Below are positions 55,274 through 64,000 of a DNA stretch of 64,000 nucleotides, in pieces; position 1 is the first letter of the stretch; each line of letters opens with the position of its first letter. The stretch is taken from positions 409,826,366 to 409,890,365 of the forward strand of contig NC_053392.1 of NCBI RefSeq assembly GCF_905171765.1. The letters run 5' to 3'. The notes under the pieces are model-generated. The model saw only the letters and a program-made list of their open reading frames with translations, had not been told where the DNA came from and made no database searches. A program made the position numbers and the translations under genes. The DNA is from Bufo bufo. Lineage: Eukaryota; Chordata; Amphibia; Anura; Bufonidae.

Positions 55274-56090
55274 TTACGTTTTGTTTGCGATATCCGCCGA
55301 AAAGTCCTCAAAAAGTAAAATTCTGTGACCCCTAATATTTATCTGATGCTGTCTCTTGCGAAAGCTGCAGAGCAGGGCCACCTTGTCATTAAAGTCCAGC
55401 AGTTTAAAAATGACTTGATGAGGTTGTCCATCCCCACCGCGGGGAGACTCCGTCTTAGAATCATTTGTCAGGCCTTTTTCCGGGCCTATCCTGTGGGCGT
55501 GTTCCACCCGACAGAAAAAGTTCAGGCTGAGGGCCTCAGGCGATTCCCTCTCACATAGATCCAAGAGGTCAGGTTGTTTAATGGACTCGGGCAGACCCAC
55601 CACCCTCAGGTTGTTGCAGCGGGACCTGTTTTCCAAATCATCCACCTTAAAACGCAAATACTCCAGGGCATGTTGCTGCGATTTAATGACAGAATCAGAG
55701 TCCCCAACTTGTTGCTGAAGAGAGCGCAGCTCCTTCTCCAGGGTCCCAACTTGCATGCTGGTTTGATTTACTTCCTCCCTCAGGGAGTTAAAAGAGGCCA
55801 TTATTGTTGTCTCCAGAGTCTTCTGGATATCAGGCATAATGCGTAACTCCACCTCTATGGCCAGCTGTCAGTGGGACCGCACTACCCAGGGGGCACCCAT
55901 CTCCCTGAAGACTCTGGGAGCCCTCCTCCTGGAATATCAGCGGCTGGCTATCCGCCATCTTAGCCGCGTCCTGTGAGGCTGCTTGCTGCGCACCTGTTGT
56001 TTCTGTCCGCTCCGGAGGAGGTATCGTTCCATCTGCACCCCGGTGCAGGTAAGTGGTGCCAGCCGGACTTCCCTCAGGGCTGAAATTCAC
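55274..56090 (-). pseudogene. LINE B ORF1 (RNA-binding protein), broken near 55,840
   Basis: Two minus-strand frames (56,090-55,830 and 55,852-55,274) together resemble LINE A ORF1. They contain a coiled-coil-like region (TLEKELRSLQQQVGDSDSVI), then LRFKVDDLENRSRCNNLRVV and GLPES, an RRM-like region, then HAHRIGPEKG and RILLFEDFSADI. ORF1 proteins coat LINE RNA. The phase changes around 55,830-55,852. Confidence 0.8.
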
Positions 56091-56184
56091 CTCCCCGCGC
56101 TACTAAATGAAAGCGGTGGTCGGCGGTAAGCAGGAGCTCCGTGTGCTGCTTCCTCACATGGCGGCGCCGGAACCGGAAGTCCAG

Positions 56185-57512
56185 AACGCTCCATTTAATC
56201 GATGGAGGCAATCGAGAAAATTTTGTATGCAACAATGCGTTCAGTTTCCAGGGTTTCACTAGTTCTTTCTCTACATGGAGAACTGAATAGTAAGACGTGT
56301 CCTGCATCCAATCCAGACCATGCCTCATCAAACTGGCTAAGTTGTATTTTCTAATGTCCGGGAAACCTAGTCCCCCTCTTGATTTAAGTCTATATAGCGT
56401 CCGCATAGATCTTCTGCTCCTCTTATTCTGCCAAATAAAGGAGCGAAATGCCTGTGACAATTGTTGGACGTCAGTATGTTTCAGAAGGAGTGGTAAGGTC
56501 TGCATGGGATAAAGGAGCTTGCTGAAGCTCATCATTTTTATCATATAGCACCTGCCCAGAAAAGATATAGGTAGGTTCCTCCACGATATCAATTCTGCTA
56601 TAATTTTCTTAATTAAAGGAGGATAATTCAGGGAGTAAAGCGTATCTGAGGTTTTACCAATTTTTATACCCAAATATTTAATGTATTGAGTGGCTATCAC
56701 TACAGGAACTTCCAACTGGTTGATCTCTTTCTTGTTCTGAAGAGGGGATAGATCTAGCAGTTCAGATTTGATCGTGTTAACTTTAAAGCCTGATAAGCGG
56801 CCAATATATGAGAGGAGGTCAAAAAATACCGGGGCGTCAGATCTGGGATGGGCTAAGAACACCAGCAAATCATCAGCATGTGTAAGAGTCTGGGAACCTA
56901 TAGATATGCCTCTAATTTAATCATTCATTCGCAATGCTTTCGAAAGCGGTTCTAATGCGATATTAAAGAGTAAGGGAGATAACGGACATCCCTGTCTGGT
57001 GCCTTTCAGTATTTGAAAGGGGTCCAACAAGAAGCCTGGAATAGAGACCCTAGCCATTGGTGCACTATACAAAGATGTAATATAAGTACAGAATTCTCCT
57101 GAGAACCCCATGTCATCTAGCACCTCATTCAGCCATCCCCAGCTCACATTATCAAAAGCCTTCTCGGCATCAATAGCTAGTAGAGCTGGAGATGGGTTAA
57201 ATTGGGGATTGGCCCTAATGTCATCTAGTAACGCCATTACTTTTCTGATGTTGTAAACAGCTGACCTGCCCTGTACGAATCCTACTTGGTGAGGAGAGAC
57301 AAGTTTTGGTAAGAAATTTGATAGTCTATCTGCAAGCAATTTTGAGAGATATTTTAGGTCATTGTCTATAAGAGAGATGGGACGATACGATGCTGCCAAC
57401 ATACTATCTTTCCCCTCTTTGGGTAAGACCTTTATATAGGCTGTATTCATATCAGTGGGTATCTGCTGTCCTTGTAATATTTTACTATATAGTTGTGTAA
57501 GCGTTTTAGCTA
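56185..57512 (-). pseudogene. LINE A ORF2, reverse transcriptase
   Basis: Frames 57,525-56,917 and 56,868-56,185 cover the RT palm: MAASYRPISLIDNDLKYLSK-like region, SPHQVGFVQGRSAVYNIRKV, LLAIDAEKAFDNVSWGWLNE and GTRQGCPLSPLLFNIAL. The YADD box reads HADDLLVF after a phase change near 56,880-56,916, so the tyrosine is lost or shifted. Downstream RT and thumb motifs (YIKYLGIKIG, SFLGRCYMIKMMSFSKLLYP) are well kept. It is split from its start by the Tc1 element. Confidence 0.8.
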
Positions 57513-59157
57513 CAGTCAGGTCCATAAATATTGGGACATCGACACATTTCTAACATTTTTGGCTCTATACCCCACGACAATGGATTTGAAATGAAACAAA
57601 CAAGATGTGCTTTAACTGCAGACTGTCAGTTTTAATTTGAGGATATTTACATCCAAATCAGGTGAACGGTGTAGGAATTACAACAGTTTGCATATGAGCC
57701 TCTCACTTGTTAAGGGACCAAAAGTAATGGGACAATTGGCTTCTCAGCTGTTCCATGGCCAGGTGTGTGTTATTCCCTCATTATTCCAATTGCAATGAGC
57801 AGATAAAAGGTCCAGAGTTCATTTCAAGTGTGCTATTTGCATTTGGAATCTGTTGCTGTCAACTTTCAAGATGAGTTCCAAAGAGCTGTCATTATCAGTG
57901 AAGCAAGCCATCATTATGCTGAAAAAACAAAACAAACCGATCAGAGATAGCAAAAACATTAGGCGTGGCCAAAACAACTGTTTGGAACATTCTTAAAAAG
58001 AAGGAACGCACCGCTGAGCCCAGCAACACCAAAAGACCCGGAAGACCACGGAAAACAACTGTGGTGGATGACCGAAGAATTCTTTCCCTGGTGAAGAAAA
58101 CACCCTTCACAACAGTTGGACAGATCAAGAACACTCTCCAGGAGGTAGGTGTATGTGTGTCAAAGTCAACAATCAAGAGAATACTTCACCAGAGTGAATA
58201 AAGAGGGTTTACCACAAGATGTAAACCATTGGTGAGCCTCAAAAACAGGAAGGCCAGATTAGAGTTTGCCAAACGACATCTAAAAAAGCCTTCACAGTTG
58301 GAACAACATCCTATGGACAGATGAGACCAAGATCAACTTGTACCAGAGTGTTGGGAAGAGAAGAGTATGGAGAAGGAAAGGAACTGCTCATGATCCTAAG
58401 CATACCACCTCATCAGTGAAGCATGGTGGTGTTAGTGTCATGGCGTGGTCATGCATGGCTGCCAATGGAACTGGTTCTCTTGTATTTATTGATGATGTGA
58501 CTGCTGACAAAAGCAGCAGGATGAATTCTGACGTGTTTCGGGCAATATTATCTGTTCATATTCAGCCAAATGCTTCAGAACTCATTGGACGGCGCTTCAC
58601 AGTGCAGATGGACAATGACCCAAAGCATACTGCAAAAGCAACCAAAGAGGTTTTTAAGGGAAAGAAGTGGAATGTTATGCAATGGCCAAGTCAATCACCT
58701 GACCTGAATCCAATTGAGCATGCATTTCACTTGCTGAAGACAAAACTGAAGGGAAAATGCCCCAAAAATAAGCAGGAACTGAAGACAGTTGCAGTAGAGG
58801 CCTGGCAGAGCATCACCAGGGATGAAACCCAGCATCTGGTGATGTCCATGCGTTCCAGACTTCAGGCTGTAATTGACTGCAAAGGATTTACAACCAAGTA
58901 TTAAAAAGTGAAAGTTTGATTTATGATTATTATTCTGTCCCATTACTTTTGGTTCCTTAACAAGTGGGAGGCACATATGCAAACTGTTGTAATTCCTACA
59001 CCGTTCACCTGATTTGGATGTAAATACTCTCAAATTAAAGCTGACAGTCTGCAGTTAAAGCCCATCTAGTTTGTTTAATTTAAAATCCATTGTGGTGGTG
59101 TATAGAGGCAAACATGTTAGAATTGTGTCGATGTCCCATTATTTATGGACCTGACTG
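57513..59157 (+). mobile_element. Tc1 (DD34E) transposon in LINE A (1,645 bp)
   Basis: Termini CAGTCAGGTCCATAAATATT and a matching complement (TATTTATGGACCTGACTG at the right) are flanked by TA (57,511-57,512 and 59,158-59,159). The inverted repeats extend about 230 bases, with inner blocks CACACCATTC/GGTGAACGG-like near 57,660 and 59,000. It is unrelated in its termini to the DD37E element in ERV1. Confidence 0.9.
57871..58904 (+). pseudogene. Tc1 (DD34E) transposase, frameshifted
   Basis: Broken plus-strand frames contain the N-terminal start MSSKELS, helix-turn-helix DNA-binding segments (GVAKTTVWNILKK and then NTKRPGRPRKTT), and catalytic motifs WTDETKINLYQ (58,310-58,340), VQMDNDPKHT and SPDLNPIEH. 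I count 34 residues between the second aspartate and the glutamate. Frameshifts near 57,940 and 58,200-58,340 inactivate it. The last 188 codons are open. Confidence 0.85.
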
Positions 59158-59159
59158 TA

Positions 59160-60252
59160 CATCCGAGGCCATAACTTTATAAAATTCATTGGTATAGCCA
59201 TCGGGACCTGGGGCCTTCCCATTACTCAACTTCTTAATTACCTCCAGGACCTCTTCTTCCGTGACCGGAAGTGCTAATAGATCCTCCTGCGATACCTTTG
59301 GCAAGTTCAAAGTTTTCAGCCATCCTACCCCTTGTGCATCTCTATTCTCATCTCTAGATGAAAGAGATTTGTAAAATCTACTTAGAATATCTACTATCTC
59401 TCGTGGTTGGTGGCATAGGACCCCCTGATCGTTCTTTAGACCCGCTATATGTGTGGATGGGCGTATTCCTCTCGCTAATGAGGCCAGCATTAGTTTCTGC
59501 GCTGTAGTCTTCCTGAGTCTTTTTACATAAGCTAGAATGTTACCCCTAAGGACTGCTTTTCCCGCTCTCCATATCAACTGTATATCCCCTGAATCCAAGT
59601 TAGTCTCCCAATATTCCATCCACCAGTGTTTTAACATTTCTATAAATTTTTTATTTGAGACCAAGTCCGATGGAAATCTCCACAAGAAATCCGAGGACAG
59701 TATATTCTCTGTCCTCCGGGTGTTTAACTCGCCATGCATCATAAAGCCCCAAATCCCTTACTACTTTACTCAGGGTTTTATCTGCTTTCCCTTTGTACTA
59801 TGCCTATCTTCCTCGTGATACATAACTGTATTCATGTCTCCTGCCACAATTTTATGGGCTGTCGTGTCTTGCAGGACCATATTTCTTATGGATGTGTAAA
59901 ACTCTGCATTAGCTTCATTAGGACCATATACATTGTATATGCTTAAAAATTCTGTCGGGAATTGCAGAATCACATGTAGCCACCTTCCCTCTTTATCCTC
60001 TATTATGGAGGTAACCTGGCATTTCAGATTTCTATGGATTAACAACAATACCCCTCCTTTATTGCCCGCTGGTGGAGAGCCCAAAACTTGTCCCACCCAC
60101 AACTTGTGCATGCGAGGGAAGTCTTTTCTGTCTAAATGAGTCTCTTGTAGTAGAGCTATATCTATCTTTAAGCGTTTGAGGTGTCTGAGTATCATCATCC
60201 GCTTTTGAGGGGACATCAGACCTTTAACATTCCAGGTAGCGATCTTCGTCAT
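59160..60252 (-). pseudogene. LINE A ORF2, endonuclease and start of RT
   Basis: The endonuclease (60,252-59,770) starts IATWNVKGLMSPQKRMMILR, has LLQETHLDRKDF, and GDMNTVMYHEED near residue 140. It then jumps near 59,690-59,770 into RT-upstream sequence (DFLWRFPSDLVSNKKFIEML). The expected SDH segment is missing, so a deletion has removed the end of the nuclease. NGKAPGPDGYTNEFYK near 59,200 is the RT start block, just before the Tc1 element. Confidence 0.8.
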
Positions 60253-60672
60253 TTCGCCTTTTCTAAGTTACTTGGCTGACACTTAACACTATCACAGTCG
60301 AGATGAGTTAATCTTGAACTTCCCTCCCTCCCCCCCTGCTCCCTCAACATAAAACATAAGCAAAACCTAATACTAGACAAAGACCCATTATTGGGCCACA
60401 GGTGGTAGTAATTGTCGACTTCTCTTCTTCCCAGCATAATCTTATCTCCCCTTAGGGACACACTGAACATAAACTCTGTCCCCAGAAAAAACTTAGCCCT
60501 TATCGTAAAGAGGAACATGTATGCAACACACTAGCATCCATCTTAAAAAAATATACAATACCCCACAATGTTACCCAGTGTCTCTCAAAACACAGAGTCC
60601 TGGTAGTGATCACATTCTTCTGGTCAGTAGTCGCCCACTTCATCCTGAGTGATGTTATGCCGATCTTTCCCT

Positions 60673-61638
60673 TCAGGTCTTGGGAATGAACTGCTGCAGA
60701 TCTCGGCGAGCTATCTTCGGATCCTGGAAGGTGAGTAACTGGCCATCTGATGTGTGCACTTTCAGCGTTGCTGGGTAGATTAGCGCAAACTTGAGCTGCT
60801 CCTGGTAGAGGTTGGAGCAAAGTGGCGAGAACTCCCTTCTGCGTTTTGCCACATCCACGGAAAAATCTTCAAAGAGAAGAATTCGGGAGCTTCCTATCTC
60901 CAGTGGATCTTTCCGTTTCTTGTAAGCTCGTAAGATCAAAGCTTTGTCTGAGTAATCCAGATAACGGACTATCACTTGTCTTGGTCTTTGGGCCAGGGCT
61001 GTATGTTTTGGCGAACCTCCCTTTCGTTGGTCGGCTGGTGGTGGCGCCGGGCCTATCCTGTGAGCCCTTTCCACTTTGCATGCTGCTGACATTTGCAAAG
61101 CTATCGGCAGATCTTTCTCGCAGAGGGCCACTAGATCTCGTGCAGGGACCGACTCAGGTACCCCAACTAAGCGTAAGTTGTTCCGGCGGGAACGATTTTC
61201 GAGATATTCTATCTCGGCCTTCATCTGTTTGTTTTCTATCTGGAGCAGGGAGCACATAGCCTGGCATTGAGCCTGTGTTTCTTCCAGCGCATTAACTCTC
61301 TCCTCCACCGAGTCAATACGGCGGCTTTGTTCTGCAATATCCTGGTGAAGGTACGCCAGGGAGGCCGACACAGTAGTGGCTAGTGACTCTTGTAAGTCCG
61401 GTAGAATTCGCCCCGCTACTTCCAGTGCCAGATTTTTATAATCTATTTCTGCAGATGACAGTTGTTTTTCTCCGTCTCCACTCGTCTCATCATGAAGAGA
61501 TGCAGGAGGATCCTCACTTGATAGTGGTTGTAAGGAAGGCGGGTCCGCCATTTTGCGCGGTATCGCCAGCGACTTTGCTGCTTTCTGTTGTTTTTTTTGC
61601 TTGGTTCTGCTCCCCATAGTCACCAAAAACCGGTCCAT
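60673..61638 (-). CDS. LINE A ORF1 (RNA-binding protein), intact frame
   Basis: A 321-codon open frame encodes the LINE nucleic-acid-binding protein that coats element RNA. The N-terminus is lysine-rich (GSRTKQKKQQKAAKS). Residues about 100-150 are a coiled coil (IDSVEERVNALEETQAQCQA). An RRM-like region begins with EYLENRSRRNNLRLVGVPES and includes VERAHRIGPAPP and RQVIVRYLDYSDKALILRAY. The C-terminal domain has SSRILLFEDFSVDVAKRRRE and ends QQFIPKT. The natural start may be the second methionine (MGSRTK). It is the best-preserved gene of the LINE, while ORF2 is broken. Confidence 0.85.
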   Translation of the reverse strand: MDRFLVTMGSRTKQKKQQKAAKSLAIPRKMADPPSLQPLSSEDPPASLHDETSGDGEKQLSSAEIDYKNLALEVAGRILPDLQESLATTVSASLAYLHQDIAEQSRRIDSVEERVNALEETQAQCQAMCSLLQIENKQMKAEIEYLENRSRRNNLRLVGVPESVPARDLVALCEKDLPIALQMSAACKVERAHRIGPAPPPADQRKGGSPKHTALAQRPRQVIVRYLDYSDKALILRAYKKRKDPLEIGSSRILLFEDFSVDVAKRRREFSPLCSNLYQEQLKFALIYPATLKVHTSDGQLLTFQDPKIARRDLQQFIPKT

Positions 61639-61878
61639 ACACCTCCGACGGGAAAACAGGGACCGATAGGTTTAGGTTTTGACGGAATAACCAGGGAACA
61701 GTGATTTGCAGAGCAAGTCTGAGCAGAGCTTTACTCAGTGCGTCCGACCATGCTGGCGCTGGAACCAGAAGTCCCAAAAGATCTTTTAAGGACTATGGTG
61801 TGTGGTGGCAGGCTTGCAGCAATATAATATAGCCAGCAATTTTTTTTTCCATACTTTGCAATACTTTTTTGATAGAGG

Positions 61879-62135
61879 GTGTCTGCAGTGACTTGTGACA
61901 TCTGTGCTGCAATACCTTCTGTGTGTCAGGGGCAGATATTGGGAAAAATATTACTGACAACAAATATATTTTTTCCATAATTTATCCACACTTTGCCTAT
62001 AAACGGTGTCTGCAGTGAATTGTCACATCTACGCAGCAATAGCGTGTGTGTGTGTCAGGGCCAGATATTGGGAAAAATATTACTGACAACAATTATATTT
62101 TTTCATTAATTTATCCACACTTTGCCTATAAACGG
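61879..62135 (+). repeat. 127-bp direct repeat in hAT-C 5' region
   Basis: GTGTCTGCAGTGA at 61,879 and 62,006 opens two tandem units that also share GCAGATATTGGGAAAAATAT and ATTTATCCACACTTTGCCTA. The second unit is slightly shorter at its end. Confidence 0.85.
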
Positions 62136-62332
62136 TCCCTTAGAGCATATAACATTTAATATGAAGAAGGCGAGCATTAAGGGACAGGAAAGTGTCGGTT
62201 GGATTGCAGCAGATAGTGCTTCCAGTAGGTTAAGCACCTGATCCTCCTTCCTCCCACCATTTACAGTCTGGCCAAACAAGTGATCCTACACTCGGATATT
62301 CTGAGGACCTCTTTGCATCGCCAATAATTAAT

Positions 62333-63588
62333 TTGGCCCTCTCGCCAAGCACACTTAAAGAAGGACCTGAGATCTTGTGCCCCGATTCCCAACCTCTTGA
62401 GCATCCAGAGTCACAAGAACATGACACTGGGGAACGGCAATTAGTGTTTAATGAGGTTGATGATGATGAGACACAGTTGCCAATGACTCAACCGCAATTA
62501 CTGTCTCAAGAGGTTGTGGAAGAGGATGACACACAGTTGTCAATCACTGAGGTTGTGGTTAGGTCAACAAATCAGGAGGATGATCAGAGTGAGGAAGTGG
62601 AAGAGGAGGTGATGCAACCTGGGAAGGTGGCAATAAGCTGAGCGAGGACAGCAGTACAGAGGGGGAGGGATCTGCAGCACTGCAACAGGCTGGAAGAGGC
62701 AGTGGGGTGGCAAAAGGTAGAAGGCGTGCACCACCGAACAGGCCCGCAACTGTTCCACGGAGCACCCCCTTGCGAATAGTAGTTTGCAACCTGTGCCACA
62801 CCAAAATGAGCTGGGGCGTGAACACTAGCAACCTCACCACCACCAGCATGATCCGCCACATGGCATCAAAGCACCCTAATAGGTGGGCCAAATGCCTGGG
62901 TCCACAATCTGTGTCTGCGGGTCACACCACTGCCTCCTCTTCCCCTGTGTTACGTGCTGGCCAATCCCCTGTCCAAGACGCAGGCCCGGATGCCTCCCGC
63001 CCTGCACCTGTACCTTTGCAAGCACCATCAGCGACTACATCCACTTCCCTGTCCCAGCGCAGCGTCCAAATGTCATTACCCCAGGCATTTGAACACAAGC
63101 GCAATTTAAACAACACGGATTACTGGTTGTTCACCCTTCTCGACCCCCGATACAAAGAGAACTTCTCATCTCTCATTCCTCTGGTGGAGAGGACGAGCAA
63201 AATGGTGCAATACCAGAAGATCCTTGTTGTAAAATTGCTCCAAAATTTTCCATCTGACAACACTGGCGGCAGAGTCCGTACTTCCTTGGACAACCAAGGA
63301 GGGGAGACAAGGGGAACACACAGTAGTTCCAACAGAGGCAGAGCAAAACTCTCCAAAGCCTGGGACAGTTTCATGACACCCCGCCAGCACCCTCACCCTG
63401 ACGCTTTGGAGGTGCTGGCCTGCCCTACCGCCAGCGTTTTGTCTAAGCCTGTATTTAGTGCTGCTGGTGGCATTATAATAGATAAGCGTATCCGCCTGTC
63501 AACTGAAAATGCTGACAGGTTGACTCATATAAAAATTAACAAGGCCTGGATTGACCATGACTTCTTGACTCCACCAGAGGAATGCTGA
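62333..63588 (+). pseudogene. hAT-C transposase, BED finger kept, catalytic core deleted
   Basis: An acidic N-terminal frame (62,333-62,641) is followed by a frame at 62,707-63,588. Residues about 22-60 form a BED-type zinc finger (VVCNLCHTKMSWG ... MIRHMASKHP, C-x2-C and H-x4-H). Immediately after a proline/serine linker the protein jumps to NTDYWLFTLLDPRYKENFSS, skipping the TDTW and SDN core segments. It ends in the dimerisation region (LEVLACPTASVLSKPVFSAA; ENADRLTHIKINKAWI). The protein could at most bind DNA and dimerise. That would be a repressor-like product, but nothing shows expression. Confidence 0.75.
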
Positions 63589-63779
63589 TGAACATAAAGG
63601 CACTTCACATGTGTTGTTTGTGGTGGAAGGTGTGCATGAGAATACATTATTCTAACTACATTAAAAACAAGGGTATATGGTTGAATCGTCATTTTATCCT
63701 CCTCCTCCTCTTCTGTCATATTAACATGCATTGCTTATTCCTCACATATAATGCCCTCGCATATATGGCCTTTGAATAT

Positions 63780-63904
63780 AATTTTTTACAGGGTCCACTC
63801 ACCAGCAGGCCCTCACATAATTTTTTTTACAGGGTCCGCTCACCAGCAGGCCTTCATATCCAATTTTTTACAGGGTCCGCTCACCAGCAGGCCCTCCAGG
63901 CCTC
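63780..63904 (+). repeat. hAT-C subterminal minisatellite (three units)
   Basis: Three units of TTTTTTACAGGGTCCGCTCA followed by CCAGCAGGCC, about 42-50 bases each. They are the reverse-complement relatives of the GGCCT...GTGAGC...CC units in hAT-B (2,832-3,826). Confidence 0.8.
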
Positions 63905-64000
63905 TTTCACATGGGAGAGATTTCTGCGCGGGTGCAATGCGTGAGGTGAAGGCATTGTACCCGCACTGAATCTGGACCCATTCACTCAAATGGGGCTGTG
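63905..64000. mobile_element. Start of an anuran MITE-like repeat, cut by window end
   Basis: TTTCACATGGGAGAGATTTC, then GCGGGTGCAATGCGTGAGG and CACTGAATCTGGACCCATTC. The style matches a widespread frog short repeat, from memory. Only its first part lies in the window. Confidence 0.45.

Larger units (their letters stand above)
43068..56184 (-). mobile_element. LINE B: second L1/Tx1-type retrotransposon, inserted in LINE A
   Basis: Inserted in LINE A ORF2 on the same strand. The target duplication is AACACTCCGTTTAA (43,054-43,067) versus AACGCTCCATTTAA (56,185-56,198), 12 of 14 bases matching. It contains ORF1 (55,274-56,090), the endonuclease (53,765-54,707), and RT split by a Gypsy element (47,565-53,062). 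Its 3' UTR is split by a hAT-like MITE (43,137-45,062). The 3' end carries AAATAAA but no long poly-A. Confidence 0.85.
41733..61772 (-). mobile_element. LINE A: L1/Tx1-type retrotransposon with nested insertions
   Basis: A minus-strand LINE with ORF1, ORF2 (endonuclease, RT, C-terminal domain), a polyadenylation signal and a poly-A tail (T-run at 41,731-41,743). It is flanked by the 15-bp duplication in hAT-C described there. It is interrupted by LINE B (43,068-56,184) and a Tc1 element (57,513-59,157). Without these the element would be about 5.3 kb. ORF2 motifs and ORF1 (coiled coil plus RRM-like) place it near the Tx1 group of L1 elements, common in frogs and fishes. Confidence 0.85.
61773..63904 (+). 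mobile_element. hAT-C, main part
   Basis: Continues the hAT element from 41,732 after LINE A. It has a repeat-bearing 5' region, a BED-finger transposase with an internal deletion, and a subterminal minisatellite. The 3' terminus is not seen: at 63,905 an unrelated frog repeat begins and runs to the window end. Confidence 0.75.

Overview
This window looks like intergenic DNA from an amphibian genome, most likely a frog. I see no host gene, RNA gene, bacterial operon or CRISPR array. Nearly everything is transposable element: hAT, Tc1/mariner and Harbinger-like DNA transposons, TTAA-flanked MITEs, two endogenous retroviruses, a chromodomain Ty3/Gypsy element, a Penelope-like element and two L1/Tx1-type LINEs. 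The frog assignment is inferred from this combination and from familiar anuran short repeats; the species cannot be named from the sequence alone.

Layout. 1-1,460: decayed hAT transposase (hAT-A) with an in-frame minisatellite. 1,708-2,194: tandem repeat R1, about 402 bp per unit. 2,195-27,804: a hAT remnant (hAT-B, minus strand) abutting a gamma/epsilon-type endogenous retrovirus (ERV1, plus strand) whose env carries an inserted IR/DR Tc1-like transposon. An 11,773-bp segment of this composite is present twice in direct tandem (2,758-14,530 and 14,531-26,303). I found only two base differences between copies and a 3-bp microhomology at the junction. Only the second copy keeps the env transmembrane half, the complete transposon and the 3' LTR; neither has a recognisable 5' LTR. 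27,805-28,320: R1 again, partly inverted. 28,830-37,000: a Penelope-like element (minus strand) split by a 1.9-kb Harbinger-type hairpin, a hAT MITE and a 4.3-kb MITE composite that contains alternating inverted repeats and a 191-bp satellite. 37,572-41,365: TTAA-type MITE pieces around a second retrovirus remnant (env - LTR - primer-binding-site order).

41,366-63,904 is a multi-level nest, readable from target-site duplications. A hAT (hAT-C) was split by LINE A. LINE A was split by LINE B and by a DD34E Tc1 element. LINE B was split by a non-autonomous hAT full of G-rich minisatellite and by a young chromovirus Gypsy element with LTRs about 1% different.

The genes do not form a pathway; each set is the mobility machinery of its own element, and almost all are broken. 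The only long intact frames are the two ERV1 gag copies, the ORF1 of LINE A, the Gypsy gag and a 714-codon piece of LINE B RT. The most notable points are the near-identical tandem duplication with a resolvable breakpoint, the hAT-retrovirus fusion flanked by a 9-bp repeat, the in-frame UGA between gag and pol, the DD37E transposase, and the datable nest of insertions.
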